Shown piece after piece: positions 46,530-57,954 of a stretch of 64,000 nt of DNA. Both the position numbers and the translations under genes were made by a program. This DNA is from Cyrtodaria siliqua (lineage: Eukaryota > Mollusca > Bivalvia > Adapedonta > Hiatellidae). The DNA is taken from the NCBI GenBank assembly GCA_037043455.1, contig JAWPHD010000086.1:248001-312000 (forward strand), written 5' to 3'. The notes below the pieces were generated by a model. That model had not been told where the DNA came from, did not search any database, and saw only the letters and a list, made by a program, of their open reading frames with translations. The first letter of the stretch is position 1; each line of letters starts with the position of its first letter.

Positions 46530-47051
46530 ATGCATGTCACAGCCGCGGTGCCTAAAGTGACCGATTATCTTAACATCATCTATGCGCCAAAACACCAATA
46601 TATTGCCTTTGTTGACTACGGATGTATCATATGGGGTCGTTGCTCATCCCATAGTATCGATCGATTACTAAAACTTCAAAACAGAGCAGACAGGCTTATC
46701 CTCCGAGTAGAATTTAATATTCTATCCGAACAAATGTTTAAAACTCTTAATTGGCTCCCAGTCCAAAAACGGGTTGAATACCATACATGTATTATGGCGT
46801 ATAATAAAACACCTGAATACATTGACAGCATGCTCTCAAAACCTGCATCAACTCTTGGACGGAATTTAAGATCTTCCACAAATGATACATTGCAGATTCC
46901 AAGATCTCACACAGCAGGTTATGATAAAGCATTTTCAATATGCTGTCCACAGGAATGGAATAAACGCCTTCATGAAATACGGCTTTCAAAATCGTTAAGT
47001 TCGTTTAAAAAGTTACTGAAAACACATCTTATGTCTTCATTTGCTATATAA
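46530..47051 (+). pseudogene. LINE RT C-terminal fragment
   Basis: An open frame of 173 codons encodes the end of a non-LTR RT: VDYGCIIWGRCSSHSIDRL, LLKLQNRADRLILR, LNWLPVQKRVEYH and a C-terminal SSFKKLLKTHLMS. It lacks the catalytic RT core, so it is a 5'-truncated copy. It differs from the LINE inside gag. A 97 bp tandem array starts about 200 bp further on. Confidence 0.8.
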
Positions 47052-47261
47052 TTTTAAAAGTATGTATACTATCAGTGTTGGTCGGTTACAGCATCAATGT
47101 TTTAACGACACAAAGTCTTAAGAAATCGTAAAAATTATATATTTAATTGCATATGTAAAGTTATAGACTTGCCTACAAAGAGTATTTGTTGTGTGTGTGG
47201 TAGGGTCTGAATAGGTCAATACTATTAAGCAAACATGAACTAATATAAATACAATACACCA

Positions 47262-47720
47262 TCAATGTTTGAAGGTTTAGTGGATCAGCTTGTATTGTTA
47301 GTCTGCTGGGCTAGATAACATTGATTACATACTTCCATATACATAATACAATAAAATATCAATGTTTGACGGTTCAGTGGATCAGCTTGTATGTTTAGTC
47401 TGCTGGGCTAGATAACATTGTTTGCATACTTTCATATACATAATACAATAAAATATCAATGTTTGACGGTTCAGTGGATCAGCTTGTATGTTTTGTCTGC
47501 TGGGCTAGATAACATTGATAACATATTTTCATAAATTTAATACAGTACACCATCAATGTTTGACGGTTCAGTGAATCAGCTTGTATGTTTTGTCTGCTGT
47601 TCTAGATAACATTGATTACATATTTACAGATATGTTCGTGTATATTGTTTTAAACTAATGAATTCTTAATTGAAAACATCATTGCATGACAGCTCAGGAG
47701 ATCAGCTTGTACGTTTCGTC
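47262..47720. repeat. ~97 bp tandem array
   Basis: The motif CAATGTTTGACGGTTCAGTG plus GATCAGCTTGTATG recurs at 47262, 47360, 47458 and 47553, with a diverged copy near 47679. Confidence 0.9.
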
Positions 47721-47828
47721 AACTGGGCCTGATTACAAGGAGGTTAATTTATAATAAATGTTATAAAACATATACTTAGTTATATTAGTCAAATTGAATA
47801 CTAGTTTTTTGGATAGAATGATTGTAAA

Positions 47829-48485
47829 GAAATATAAAAAGATCGGACTTGGAAAGTAGCAACCACAAAACACAGAAACAAACACGCAAACAGACAAACA
47901 AGAAGGCAAAAGTAATAATAAAAGCAAACGACATCACAAACACAAAAGGGTTGACAAGAGGGCTACCGCCTTGGCACGGTCAGTGGCAATGTAGGCCACT
48001 GGGGGTTTAATCCGGTTCTAGGGTGCACCAAACCTCACACTTACCCTATTGTCATCCCATTAAAACAGGACAGTGTAAATAAAGAAATCCCCGCCATGAT
48101 CTAATCTCTAACCAACAAGGCAGAATCAATAGGCATTATAAGTAAAACACAAATATGCTCGTTTAAATATAATACAAAAAACAATAGCATAGAAAACCAC
48201 AATGAAGGTACTCAATGACTTGGCAGAAGCCAGAGCAACAAGAGAATAAACCATTTAGGACACGACAAGAAAGATCATAGACAAACATCAAACGCCACCG
48301 TCCCAATGGGCTTTAGGTAGGCGTCATCATAGGGTCCACAGCCTGTCCGGTCATCGTACAATTAAAGAGGAAAGCATAGTGGCGAACTGTAAAAGGGTCC
48401 ACCACTTTTAACAAGTTTAACAAAGATAGTATGAAAGTGATCATGACCAAGAATCTTACGAAGTTTCACATCACCATCATCACAA
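47829..48485 (-). mobile_element. Penelope-like element, 3' part
   Basis: The minus strand carries the coding end of the RT protein (ILGHDHF-type, with an internal deletion near 48400) and the full 3' untranslated region ending CGATCTTTTTATATTTC. Confidence 0.82.
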
Positions 48486-48599
48486 ACCTGCGTAAAGTGT
48501 TGCTGTCTTAGGCTAAATCCCCCATACGCGTACTATAGTAAGGACTGGTGGTGTAACCAACACTAAGTAGAATACAGTTGCATTTTTGTGTTTGTACTA

Positions 48600-49205
48600 C
48601 TACTAAACAAGACTAATCCTGTATAATTATTTTGAGGTATGAAATTTCAATCAGAAAATATTTCTCAAGATAACTTGCATATTCAATCAATATACCATCA
48701 CTTTTAAGTGTTACGATTATCTTACAGCAGTATGTATTGTGTTGTTTAAATGATTTGTTATATATGCAATTTGACACCTTGATTACCAATGTATCACAGT
48801 ATATGCAGGTGTGCACAATTCACTTACTTGAATATAATTGAATTGGATCAACAGCTAAGGTCATATGGCGACTTTCCAGCTTCCACTGGTGGAGGAAGAC
48901 CCAATGTGCCCCTCCGGGCAATTTTCGTGCACGGGCGGGCACCTGGGTAGAACCGACGTTCCGTCACTTACTTAACAATATATCACCTAAAGGTTGAATA
49001 AGTCTTAATCAATGTATCTCAAATACCACCTTTTTAGAAAATTCCTAGACATATTTTATTCATTTTATTATTTTTGTATCATTGTTTTAATCATGTTTGT
49101 ATAAACTGTACATATATTCTATTTTGTCTGAGGACCATATGTTAGACTGGCTTGTAGCCAAATATGTTATCCTCTTGAAATAAAGATATTATTATTATTA
49201 TTACT
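48600..49205 (+). mobile_element. Retroposon 3' end with ATT tail and a duplicated segment
   Basis: The segment 48640-49100 recurs in direct orientation at 53275-53700. This copy goes on to GGCTTGTAGCCAAATATG and AATAAAGATATTATTATTATT, a typical LINE or SINE microsatellite tail. Confidence 0.65.
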
Positions 49206-49358
49206 ACTATTATGATGTACTCTGAAATAGTGGGAAATTACACCTCCATCCTGAATCCGCATCTGTCGTAAGTCGTAAACTGCACAGGAATGAACGTGTC
49301 AACCTCATACTCTATTTACATTAAGATAAAAATTTCGTTTTACATGTATATGGTTTAG

Positions 49359-49530
49359 TTCCAAGGCGGTAGCCCTATTGTCAACCCTTTAGTGTTTGTG
49401 ATGTCGTTTGCATTTTTATTACTTTTGCCATCTCATTTGTCTGTTTGCGTGTTTGTTTTTGTGTTTTGTGGTTGACTGTCGTCCTTTAATGCTGCTTTCC
49501 CTGTCCGATATTTTTATCTTTCTTTATATA
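49359..49530 (+). mobile_element. Penelope-like 3'-end fragment next to exon 3
   Basis: From CCAAGGCGGTAGCCCTATTG to CCTGTCCGATATTTTTAT. It ends about 120 bp before the exon 3 acceptor. Confidence 0.8.
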
Positions 49531-49648
49531 TAGATTTAATAAGGATAATACACTTGTTTTAAAAGTTTTATTAAGTATTTATCGGTAATAAAATTATATG
49601 AAGCATTTTCGTGAATATATGTCTTTCTCATTTATACTGGTTATGCAG

Positions 49649-50121
49649 CTGGCAGCCATTACAGTCATAGCGGTGGAATGACCGACACACGTTGCCTTCC
49701 TAAACAATCGCAATGGGCAAATTATTATGCTGGAGTGCAGCCGGAAGGCTTGATATATGGTTCAGAATATCAAAGGACTGGTGGAAATCCTCAATTAAGA
49801 AACAATTTTGGTAAAGCACATTTAAACCAAGATGTACCTTGCGTGGTTTGTGAAGGAGTCAGCCGCCTGATTAAGATGGTGGTACCGGCACGTACTCAGT
49901 GTTTCGACGGTTATATGATGGCAGAGCGTCACATACACACAGGAAGAAGCCAAATGAAGTACATCGACGGGGATCCAGAGGTTTTGAATGGTCAAAGTGT
50001 TGATAGTAATGGACACCTATTTAATTTGATTGAACCACCAGACCAGTTTCCTGACCCAACTTACATTAAAGAGAGAGAACTGACATGCGCCGATATCAAA
50101 CTGAATTGGCCATTTCTTTAG
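49649..50121 (+). CDS. Host gene exon 3 (terminal), collagen-C4-like domain
   Basis: The acceptor TTATGCAG ends at 49648; phase 1 matches exon 2. It encodes GSHYSHSGGMTDTRCLP, PEGLIYGSEYQRTGG, a DVPCVVCEG cysteine pair, VPARTQCFDGY, and a C-terminal ERELTCADIKLNWPFL, with TAG at 50119-50121. Order and spacing follow the second half of the domain whose first half is in exon 2 (GAVY-x-RW-x3-VCP, then GSHYSH, RCLP, PCVVC, PAR-x-QC). The exon would allow an alternative reading in which residues GYA precede AGSHY, but no AG acceptor supports it. Confidence 0.78.
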
Positions 50122-50184
50122 TAAATGACATAATTGAAAAGTTATTCAAATCATATCATGTGTAACATTCCGTGTATTTATTAA

Positions 50185-50265
50185 ATTGGAAACGGCCGAA
50201 AACGATTAATACGAAATATTTCAGTCTCGGTTTGATTGAGATTAACTGCCTGGTCAATATTGTGA
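50185..50265 (-). repeat. ~110 bp hairpin repeat, partial copy 3
   Basis: Contains GGAAACGGCCGA and CAGTCTCGGTTTGATTGAGA as in 56011-56120. It lies just after the host gene stop codon, possibly in its 3' untranslated region. Confidence 0.6.
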
Positions 50266-50589
50266 TAGTGTACAGAACATCGTTCTGGAGGTTTATGCCA
50301 TGGTTTATCGAGTTAACTTCTGTATAGGATAAATGGCTAATGGCACGTAATTCACCAGGAGATATTTTAAGTACTAAATCCAGTGGCGAAAGTTGAACAC
50401 TGGGAAAAGATTTTTCCACAAAAGGACCAGAAACCCTACCTGCAACAAGCTCAGTTTTGATCTTTTGTTTTAATATATCAATATTGTCTCTGGCAGATTT
50501 TAAATTGTCACACAATCGGAACACTCTTTGACCTTGAAATTGTTCACTTTCATTGTATACTTAAATTAAACTATTAGTGCCTTGAAAAA

Positions 50590-51374
50590 AGAAAGATATA
50601 AATCGGACAAGGAAAGTAGCATTCAATGACGACAGTCAACCACAAAACACAAAAACAAACACGCAAACAGACAAACGAGATTTCAAAACTAATAAAACAT
50701 GCAAACGACATCACAAACACAAAAGGGCTGACAATAGGGCTTCCGACTTGGAACAGTCAAATAGGTGGTGGGTGTGGGTGGAGGGGTGGGGTGTGTGTGT
50801 GTGTGGGTTTAAACCAGGTTCTAGGGTGTACCAAACCTCACACTTACCTACCCTACTGTCATCCCAATTAAACGGGACAGTGTAAATAAAGAAATCACCA
50901 CCATGACAATTTCTCTAACCAACAAGGTTAATATTAATAGGCGATATAAGTAAAACACAAAGATGCTCGTGTATATATAAATACAAAAAAACAATAGCCT
51001 AGAAAGCCACAAAGAAGGTATTCAATGACTTGGCAGAAGCCAGAGCAACAGGAGAATAAACCATTTAGGGCACGACAAGACAAGACTGCAGACAAAACAT
51101 CACCGTGCTTTTGGGCTTTGGTAGACGTCATTGTAGGGTCCACAGCATGTCCGGTTATCGCGCAATTAAAGAGGAAAGCATAGTGTCGAACTGTAAATGG
51201 GTCCACCACCAAGCATGCAGTGCGTTGCAAAATGATAGGGTCATAACCTCTTTTGATAAACCTTTTAACAAGTTTAACAAAGATAGTATGAACGTGATCA
51301 TGGCCAAGGATCTGACGAAGTTTGTAAATCACGTTACCATAAAAGTCAGGATGGGATAGTCCTTGTCGCAGAAT
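50590..51374 (-). mobile_element. Penelope-like element, 3' part, truncating element C gag
   Basis: The minus strand encodes LRQGLSHPDFYGNVIYKLRQ and IILQRTACLVVDPFTVRHYA, the RT protein C-terminus, then the 3' untranslated region with a GTGTGTGTGTGTG expansion (~50791-50805). Its 5' end is fused in frame to gag of element C, giving one 198-codon frame (51530-50934). Confidence 0.82.
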
Positions 51375-51721
51375 AGTGGGTACTAATCTAATATGCTTAC
51401 TAACATCAGAAGAAGATGAGCGGGAGAGTGGCGGTAAAGGTGAACTTGCCAAATTCAATTTGTTCATCTCTAATTCAATTGCTCTCCTTTTTTTCATTTC
51501 TTTTTCTCTCATTTCTTTTTTTGATTTCAATTTTTCCAGTTCTATTTCTTTTCTCTTTCTCTTTATCTTTCTCTTTTTTCTTTTTCTAGTTTCCTCAATT
51601 CAATTTCTTCTATATTTTGTAATTCAATTTATTTTAATTTTAAATCATATTCTGTTTCCACCAACTTATCTAATGCTTCCTCTCCAAAAATGTCTTCATC
51701 AACCAAATATTGCACCAACAT
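51375..51721 (-). pseudogene. gag fragment of LTR element C
   Basis: ATG at 51721. The protein has an N-terminal VDEDIFGEEALDKLVETEYD, a Lys/Glu-rich coiled coil with two frame breaks, then SSDVSKHIRLVPT, a motif known from SCAN-like gag of gypsy/retrovirus-type elements. It is cut there by the Penelope-like fragment. Confidence 0.68.
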
Positions 51722-51957
51722 ATTTTAAAGATTTACATTTCGATAACTTATAATGTTTTGCAAGGAAGAGTAACTCATCTTCTCCTGGGTAGGCGTACCA
51801 ACATATTTGTCATGATCTAACACCATTTTAACTGTAGCTGGTTTCACTCTTTATAATATTGAAAATGTACAATTAATTTTGTGTTTTTATTATTTATCTA
51901 TTATTTTATTATTGCCAAAAGCAATGTATAAATGATTAAATCACCGACACTATTTCG

Positions 51958-51975
51958 ACCCCGGACGAGCCCCCA
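51958..51975 (-). promoter_or_regulatory. Primer-binding site of element C (tRNA-Pro)
   Basis: TGGGGGCTCGTCCGGGGT on the minus strand matches the tRNA-Pro primer site used by many retroviruses and LTR elements at 17 of 18 positions. It lies 240 bp upstream of the gag ATG. Confidence 0.85.
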
Positions 51976-51977
51976 AT

Positions 51978-52700
51978 TTCTCTTACGAGTATAATTTAAC
52001 AAGAAAGGAAGCAAAACCAGCCACACAAAAAATATAATTAGTAAATTTATTTACATAAAATATTCATTTACAGAATACGCAAATCCAGTTTTTCATTAAT
52101 ATCCAATTTTTTAATTAGTTCCAATTAAATTATCAAATGTTCCTTTAATTCAGATTAGCAAGTGTCTCTTTAATCCAAAACAGTAAGTGTCCTTTCAGTC
52201 TAACTTAATTCCAATAATTCTGGTTTAGTCCAAATATCCAATTTCACTGTTATTTTGAATGAGCGCAATAATAAGTAAATCCTCTCACAAATATATTTTA
52301 TAAAAGCATCCAAATAAAAATTAAATTTATTGAAGAATACTGAAATCTGATCTGAACGCTACTCCCAGAGCTTGTTTATATACTATCACAGACTCTTCCT
52401 GGGTTGCCCACTAAAACCGTCCAATGCAAATAGTCCAAATGTCATCATAAATGAATCTGCTTAAAATAATCCATTGAAAACAGACCACATCATCGTAAAT
52501 GAATTTTGCATATACATTGTAAACATGTTTACATCTGTACTATTTTTAACTTTCTTCAAGGCCAAATCAATAATAACATGCAACAATGCACGTGCACATA
52601 TATATTACATTTCGGAAAGAAGGTTTAAACAACACCACCGAACACAGCAATGGTTATCATTTTAAAGGTTCATTATCGACAGAATGCTCATTTGGCTCAA
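51978..52700 (-). mobile_element. 5' LTR of element C (outer edge uncertain)
   Basis: On the minus strand it carries a TATA box in AGTATATAAAC (about 52375), AATAAA in TTCAATAAATTT (about 52320) and ends next to the primer site. No second LTR is in the window, so the outer border is an estimate. Confidence 0.55.
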
Positions 52701-53270
52701 GCAGGTGAGCAAACATAGGTTTTAAACGTTGCACTCTATTAACATTAAATACAATACTGAAATGGCTTGACTTTTTCAAGCGAATCTTTATGAATGTCGT
52801 GTAACAAAGCATACTTTGATTAATAGCTATACTGCATGACAGAGTTTTTTCTTTTTGTAATTAGTTCTAGCCCCTTTTTGTACAAAACATTTTGCGATAT
52901 ATCTGGAATATTACGTGGAATTAGGTGTGTATAATAGTGTAGTATAGGCAATATTTTGATTATGCTTTTCTTTTATTTCCTTGCAATATAGATATTCAAA
53001 TTGTGTCATTTCAAACGCGCGCCTAAGATATAACAAACGGTAATTATTAGTCGCGATTCATTAGTGTTGTGGTTTGAAGTAAAGAATTATTTGAATAAAA
53101 CCATTGATGAGCGTTTTCTTATGTTTTGTCCTTAAGGGAATGTCGAAGGCTGGACCACGTAATGATGTGTCACTGTATTCAAATGTACTTTTATTTATAG
53201 ATTTGCAGTTTTTTCACAAGTATCATCTTTATATATCTCATATATGCATAAACATGTCGAAAACAAAATA
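52700..53270. other. Spacer, nothing recognised
   Basis: AT-rich, without open frames or repeat structure that I can name. Confidence 0.4.
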
Positions 53271-53274
53271 GGTA

Positions 53275-53700
53275 GTACGATATTTCAATCAGAAAATATT
53301 TCTCAAGATCAGTTGCATATTCAATCAATATACCATCACTTTTAATTGTTACGATCATCTTACAGCAGTATTTATTGTGTTGTTTAAACAATTTGACAAC
53401 TTGATTAGCAATGAATTACAGACGTCAATCACAATATATGCACGTGTACAATGTTCATTTACTTGACAATATGTACGTAATTATTTAAGTTTTAACATGT
53501 AATTCTTAACATTTTAACATTTATATTGTTAAAAACATATACAATTGACGAGTTTCAAACATAAGTCTTATATTGTATACACATCACTTAAAGGTTGAAT
53601 AAGTCTTAATCAATGTATCTCAAATACCACATTTTTAGAAAAATCATGAAGTTTCTTTGTTTCATTGTTTTAATCATGTTTGTATAAAAATGAGATATTG
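53275..53700 (+). repeat. Direct duplicate of 48640-49100
   Basis: It shares ATTTCAATCAGAAAATATTT, CAATATACCATCACTTTTAA and GGTTGAATAAGTCTTAATC with the first copy, with several indels. It diverges before the ATT tail. Confidence 0.75.
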
Positions 53701-53819
53701 GGTCCTATAGTAACCACAGCGTCCGAACGCAATGGCATCGTGGGTCCGCACTGTACTGCAAACAAGAACTTGATAATACAATGATAGAGACAAAAAACAA
53801 CAGAAAGGGTGGTGAAGAC

Positions 53820-53965
53820 AGGGTTACCGGCTTGGAACGGTCAGTAGGCAATAAGTCCTACTGGTTAGCTTGAATCGATTTTATATGCGCACAATCCTCG
53901 CTATTATCCTGTCTTCAGCGCCAAAATAGACAAGACAATGTAAACAAAAACTACATCCGATCAAA
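53820..53965 (-). mobile_element. Diverged Penelope-like 3' fragment
   Basis: GGGTTACCGGCTTGGAACGG and GACAAGACAATGTAAACAAA are decayed forms of the family's 3' untranslated motifs. Confidence 0.55.
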
Positions 53966-53991
53966 AGGAATACTCTAACAATAAGAAGAAA

Positions 53992-54740
53992 TATAAAAAG
54001 ATCGGACAGGGAAAGTAGCATTCAAGGAGGACAGTCAACCACAAAACACAGAAACAAACACGCAAACAGACAAACAAGAAGGCAAAAGCAATAATAAATG
54101 AAAACGACATCACAAACACAAAAGGGTTGACAATAGGGCTACCGCATTGGAACGGTCAGTGGCAACAAAGGCCAATGAGGGTTTAAACCGGTTCTAGGGT
54201 GCACCAAACCTCACACTTACCCTACTGTCATCCCATTAAAACAGGACAGTGCAAAATAAAGAAATCCCCGCCATGATCTAATCTCTAACCAACAAGGCAG
54301 CATCAATAGGCAATATAAGTCAAACACAAATATGCTCGTGTTAATATAATACAAAAAAAAATAGCCTAGAAAGACACAATAAAGGTACTCAATGACTTGG
54401 CAGAAGCCAGAGCAGTAAGAGAATAAACCATTAAGGGCACGACAAGAAAGATCATGGACAAACATCAAACGCCACCGTCCCAATGGGCTTTAGGTAGGCG
54501 TCATCATAGGGTCCACAGCCTGTCCGGTCATCGTACAATTAAAGGGGAAAGCATAGTGGCGAACTGTAAAAGGGTCCACCACCAAGCATGCAGTACGTTG
54601 CAAAATGATACGGTCATAACTTCTTTTGATAAACTTTTTAGCAAGTTTAACAAAGATAGTATGAAAGTGATCATGACCAAGAATCTGACGAAGTTTATAA
54701 ATCACATCACCATAGAAGTCAGGATGTGATAGTCCTTGAA
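53992..54740 (-). mobile_element. Penelope-like element, 3' part
   Basis: Minus-strand copy with the RT C-terminus (GLSHPDFYGDVIYKLRQIL ... CLVVDPFTVRHYAF, one open stretch of 100 codons) and the full 3' untranslated region. Its truncated 5' end faces that of the next copy about 50 bp away. Confidence 0.85.
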
Positions 54741-54794
54741 GTCCACATCCAGAGAAACTTACTAAAGAAATACATACAACAAACATCTCCAAAC

Positions 54795-56390
54795 TTTTAA
54801 CTTCTTGTCTTACGGCCGATAAAGATCATGTTAAACTATATTGTGATAAAACTTATGAAAACTCTGGGATTAATTTATTTTGGTCTATAAAAAATTCAGG
54901 AGGTGTCCTTGATAAATTTTTCAATAAACGTAAATTTTCATCAATAAGCACTTATGACTTCTCTACAATATATACTACCTTACCACATCACCTTATTAAA
55001 GACAAGCTTATTGCGCTCATTCAAAAAAACATTCGCTAGGGAAAATACTACATTTTTGGCCTGTAATTAAAGCCTTTTTTACTAAGGCAGTTTAGACAAT
55101 TACACTATGTGGACTTGCCATGACGTTTGTGAAGCACTCATTTTCCTATTAGATAATATTTTATAAATTGTTGGTCTCCCTATGGGTACGAACTGTGCAC
55201 CACTTGTCGCAGATTTGTTTTTATATTGCTATGAAAGAGATTTCATGTTGAGTCTTTCACCAGATACCCATACAGATGTTATTGAAGCCTTTAATGACAC
55301 CTCTCGGTATCTGGATGACATATTGAACATTGACAACCATTTCTTTAAAATTATGGTTAATACTATTTATCCTAAAGAACTTCAGCTTAATAAGGCTAAT
55401 ATTTCTGATAATAACGCTTATTTTCTTGGTTTAGATCTCTCTATTGGAAAAGGTGAAATTATTAGGAAAATCTATGATAAGAAAAATGATTTTAATTTTG
55501 ACATTGTTAATTATCCCCACTTAGATGGGGATGTTCCCCGAGCAACATTATATGGGGTCTATGGGTCTCAACTTATTCGTTTTCAATTCAAGAGCTTGTT
55601 CTCGAGTTGGGGACTTTAATATTCGTTATCTGTGTATAACTAAAAAGGTACACCATCTGGGTTACCGTTACAATAAACTTCGTAAAAACTTTGCAAAATT
55701 GTATTATCGTAACCCTGATCTTCTTTCCAAATATAAAAGCAATTTAAGGACTCTTCTGCGACAAGGACTATCATAACCTGACTTCTATGGTGATGTGATT
55801 TACGAACTTCGTAAGATTCTTGGTCATGATAAGTTCATACTATTTTTGTTAAACTTGTTAAAAGGTTTATCAAAAGAGGTAATGACCCTATCCTTTTGCA
55901 ACGTACCGCATGCTTGGTGATGGACCCTTTTACAGTTCGTCACTTCGTTTTCCTCTTTAATTGAACGATGACCGGACATGCTGTGGACGCTATGATGACG
56001 CCTACCTAAAACAAAGAGTATGATAATGGACCTTTGGAAACGGCCGAGCTCGACACATACAAATATTGCAGTCTCGGTTTGATTGAGACTGTTCATGAGC
56101 GGTAGTAAAATAATGCTAGCACATTGGGACGGTGACGTTGTTTGTCCGCGGTCTTGTCTTTTCGCGCCCTAAATGGTTTATTCCCTTGTTGCTCCGGCTT
56201 CTGCCAAGTCATCGAGTACCTTCATTGTGGCTTTCTAGGCTTTTTCGTACTGATATATACACGAACATCTAGGTGTTTTACTTATATAGCCTTTGAGCGC
56301 TGCCTTGTTGGTTAAAGAATATTTCATGGCGGGGATTTCTTTATTTACACTGTCCAGTTTAATTGGGATGACAATAGGGTAAGTGTGTAG
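54795..56390 (+). mobile_element. Penelope-like element, longest copy with RT core
   Basis: The plus strand starts in the RT N-terminal region (YENSGINLFWSIKNSGG, STYDFSTIYTTLPHHLI). After frame breaks it continues with GLPMGTNCAPLVADLFLYCY and the catalytic SRYLDDILNID (55182-55619), KIYDKKNDFNFDIVNYP, GYRYNKLRKNFAKLYYR, the C-terminal CLVMDPFTVRH and the 3' untranslated region. Motifs fit the Penelope-like RT group with G-x-PMG and Y-x-DD cores; no GIY-YIG endonuclease is visible in this truncated copy. A 110 bp repeat (56011-56120) is inserted in the 3' untranslated region. At least three frameshifts or stops. Confidence 0.78.
56011..56120 (-). repeat. ~110 bp hairpin repeat, copy 2
   Basis: It precisely interrupts the Penelope-like 3' untranslated sequence (CCTACCTAAA before, CACATTGGGACGG after). 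It is inverted relative to 3507-3617. This defines the element's ends as about ACAAAGAG and GCTAGC. Confidence 0.75.
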
Positions 56391-57950
56391 GCATTTGACA
56401 CTAAATGTTCACTAAAATGTTAAGTCACTCTTCATCAATGTTCAATGGTCACAGACACTCATTATATGAATACACTTCTATCCTCCTGCCTTGAAGAGAT
56501 CTGATGTCCTTATCTGACTATCTTCAAACTCGGTCCTTTACGCTCGTGTCTCCATCCTCCGTATTCGGCTCACCACGCCCACTCAAACGTATGTAGAATA
56601 AACAACTTGCATCTTCAAATTAGAAAGTTATAACATGCAAGTCAGATATAAAAGATCAGTCATGTTAAGAATACCTGCCGTCTTGAAAACATCATTAATT
56701 AAGCAACCAAACAGTTTACGAAATTGCAAATTTCTCTGAAATATCCATATTCAAATGTCATGACATATAATGAACCACTTGCGTCAAACCATAGCTCAAT
56801 ATACAACCAAATAAAATAATACTTACCATGCAAACATCCATATAAACAACTTAAAAGACCAACAACAACATTTCTACAATCCGACTTTTCCACTTTAAAA
56901 CTTTAATAATAGAAAAGTCGCATAATCCAATTGGCGTTAACAATTGGTTCCAGTACAGATGTTATGGTTCACCCTCAGAGATAAAATGACCGCCGTTACA
57001 TCACATACCTTCCAAACAATTGGGACTAAATATTTTACTATACACAAGCACAATGATACGGTCATCATTTTAAATACTCTAGTGTATTAAGGCTCCCAGA
57101 AGCCCGTTATGTGATAAAAGGTGCTATGATATTTTTTCATATATATGTCAACAGGCTCATAAAGAATTTATTAAAAATATCTTTTACATACACAAATTTT
57201 TTAGTTATTTTGACCTTTTCATTGTAAAGTTCTATGTACACAAAATGTTGACATAGTGGCAGGGTATACACTTAGCTGAGAATGTATTTGTATATATGTA
57301 TTCCACAGATTATTAACAAAAGCTACATATACCCCTATTTATTTGATGTCAAAAGATGGTCACAAATGACGGAAAAAATATATAAAAGAAACTGTGTTTG
57401 ACATGTTACTGTCTTAATTCCTACATTATATGTACCATGATTTAAAAATTAAATTCTTAGACTTGAACATGTCAAAACTTGCCCAGCTAACATCCTTAAA
57501 GTACTTTGTTAGAACTGTTTTAAGTTTCATAAAACATTTGATAACAATCTCAGCCAATATTTTGTGCACAAGTCCAGAAACTGCAAACGTTAGCCACTTT
57601 ACATATTTAACTTCAATCGGAAGCGTCACGCAGGACAAATTATTGTCCTAATTAAAGATTCAAATTCGGTTCTTTTAAACGTATAAAACTCGAAAAATTA
57701 CTGTTGATCATGCAATAATCTGTTTAAACTGCATACTTTCTATATTTTAGATCGTGAAAATAACGTTTAAAATGTGAATCGTGATTGCTCCATAAACCGA
57801 ATCTGAATATTACACTGATTTTGACGTAGGAGATAATTATGTCTGACCTCTTTAATGGAAGTGAATCATATTCTGAACCGGATCATGGTTTCGAAAAGCA
57901 TTTCAGTTGAACAAGACTAAAATTATCAAACATATAATCTCTTAAACTTC
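56391..57950. other. AT-rich spacer, nothing recognised
   Basis: Two overlapping short frames on opposite strands at 57426-57651 are mutual shadows without domain features. Confidence 0.4.
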
Positions 57951-57954
57951 CACC

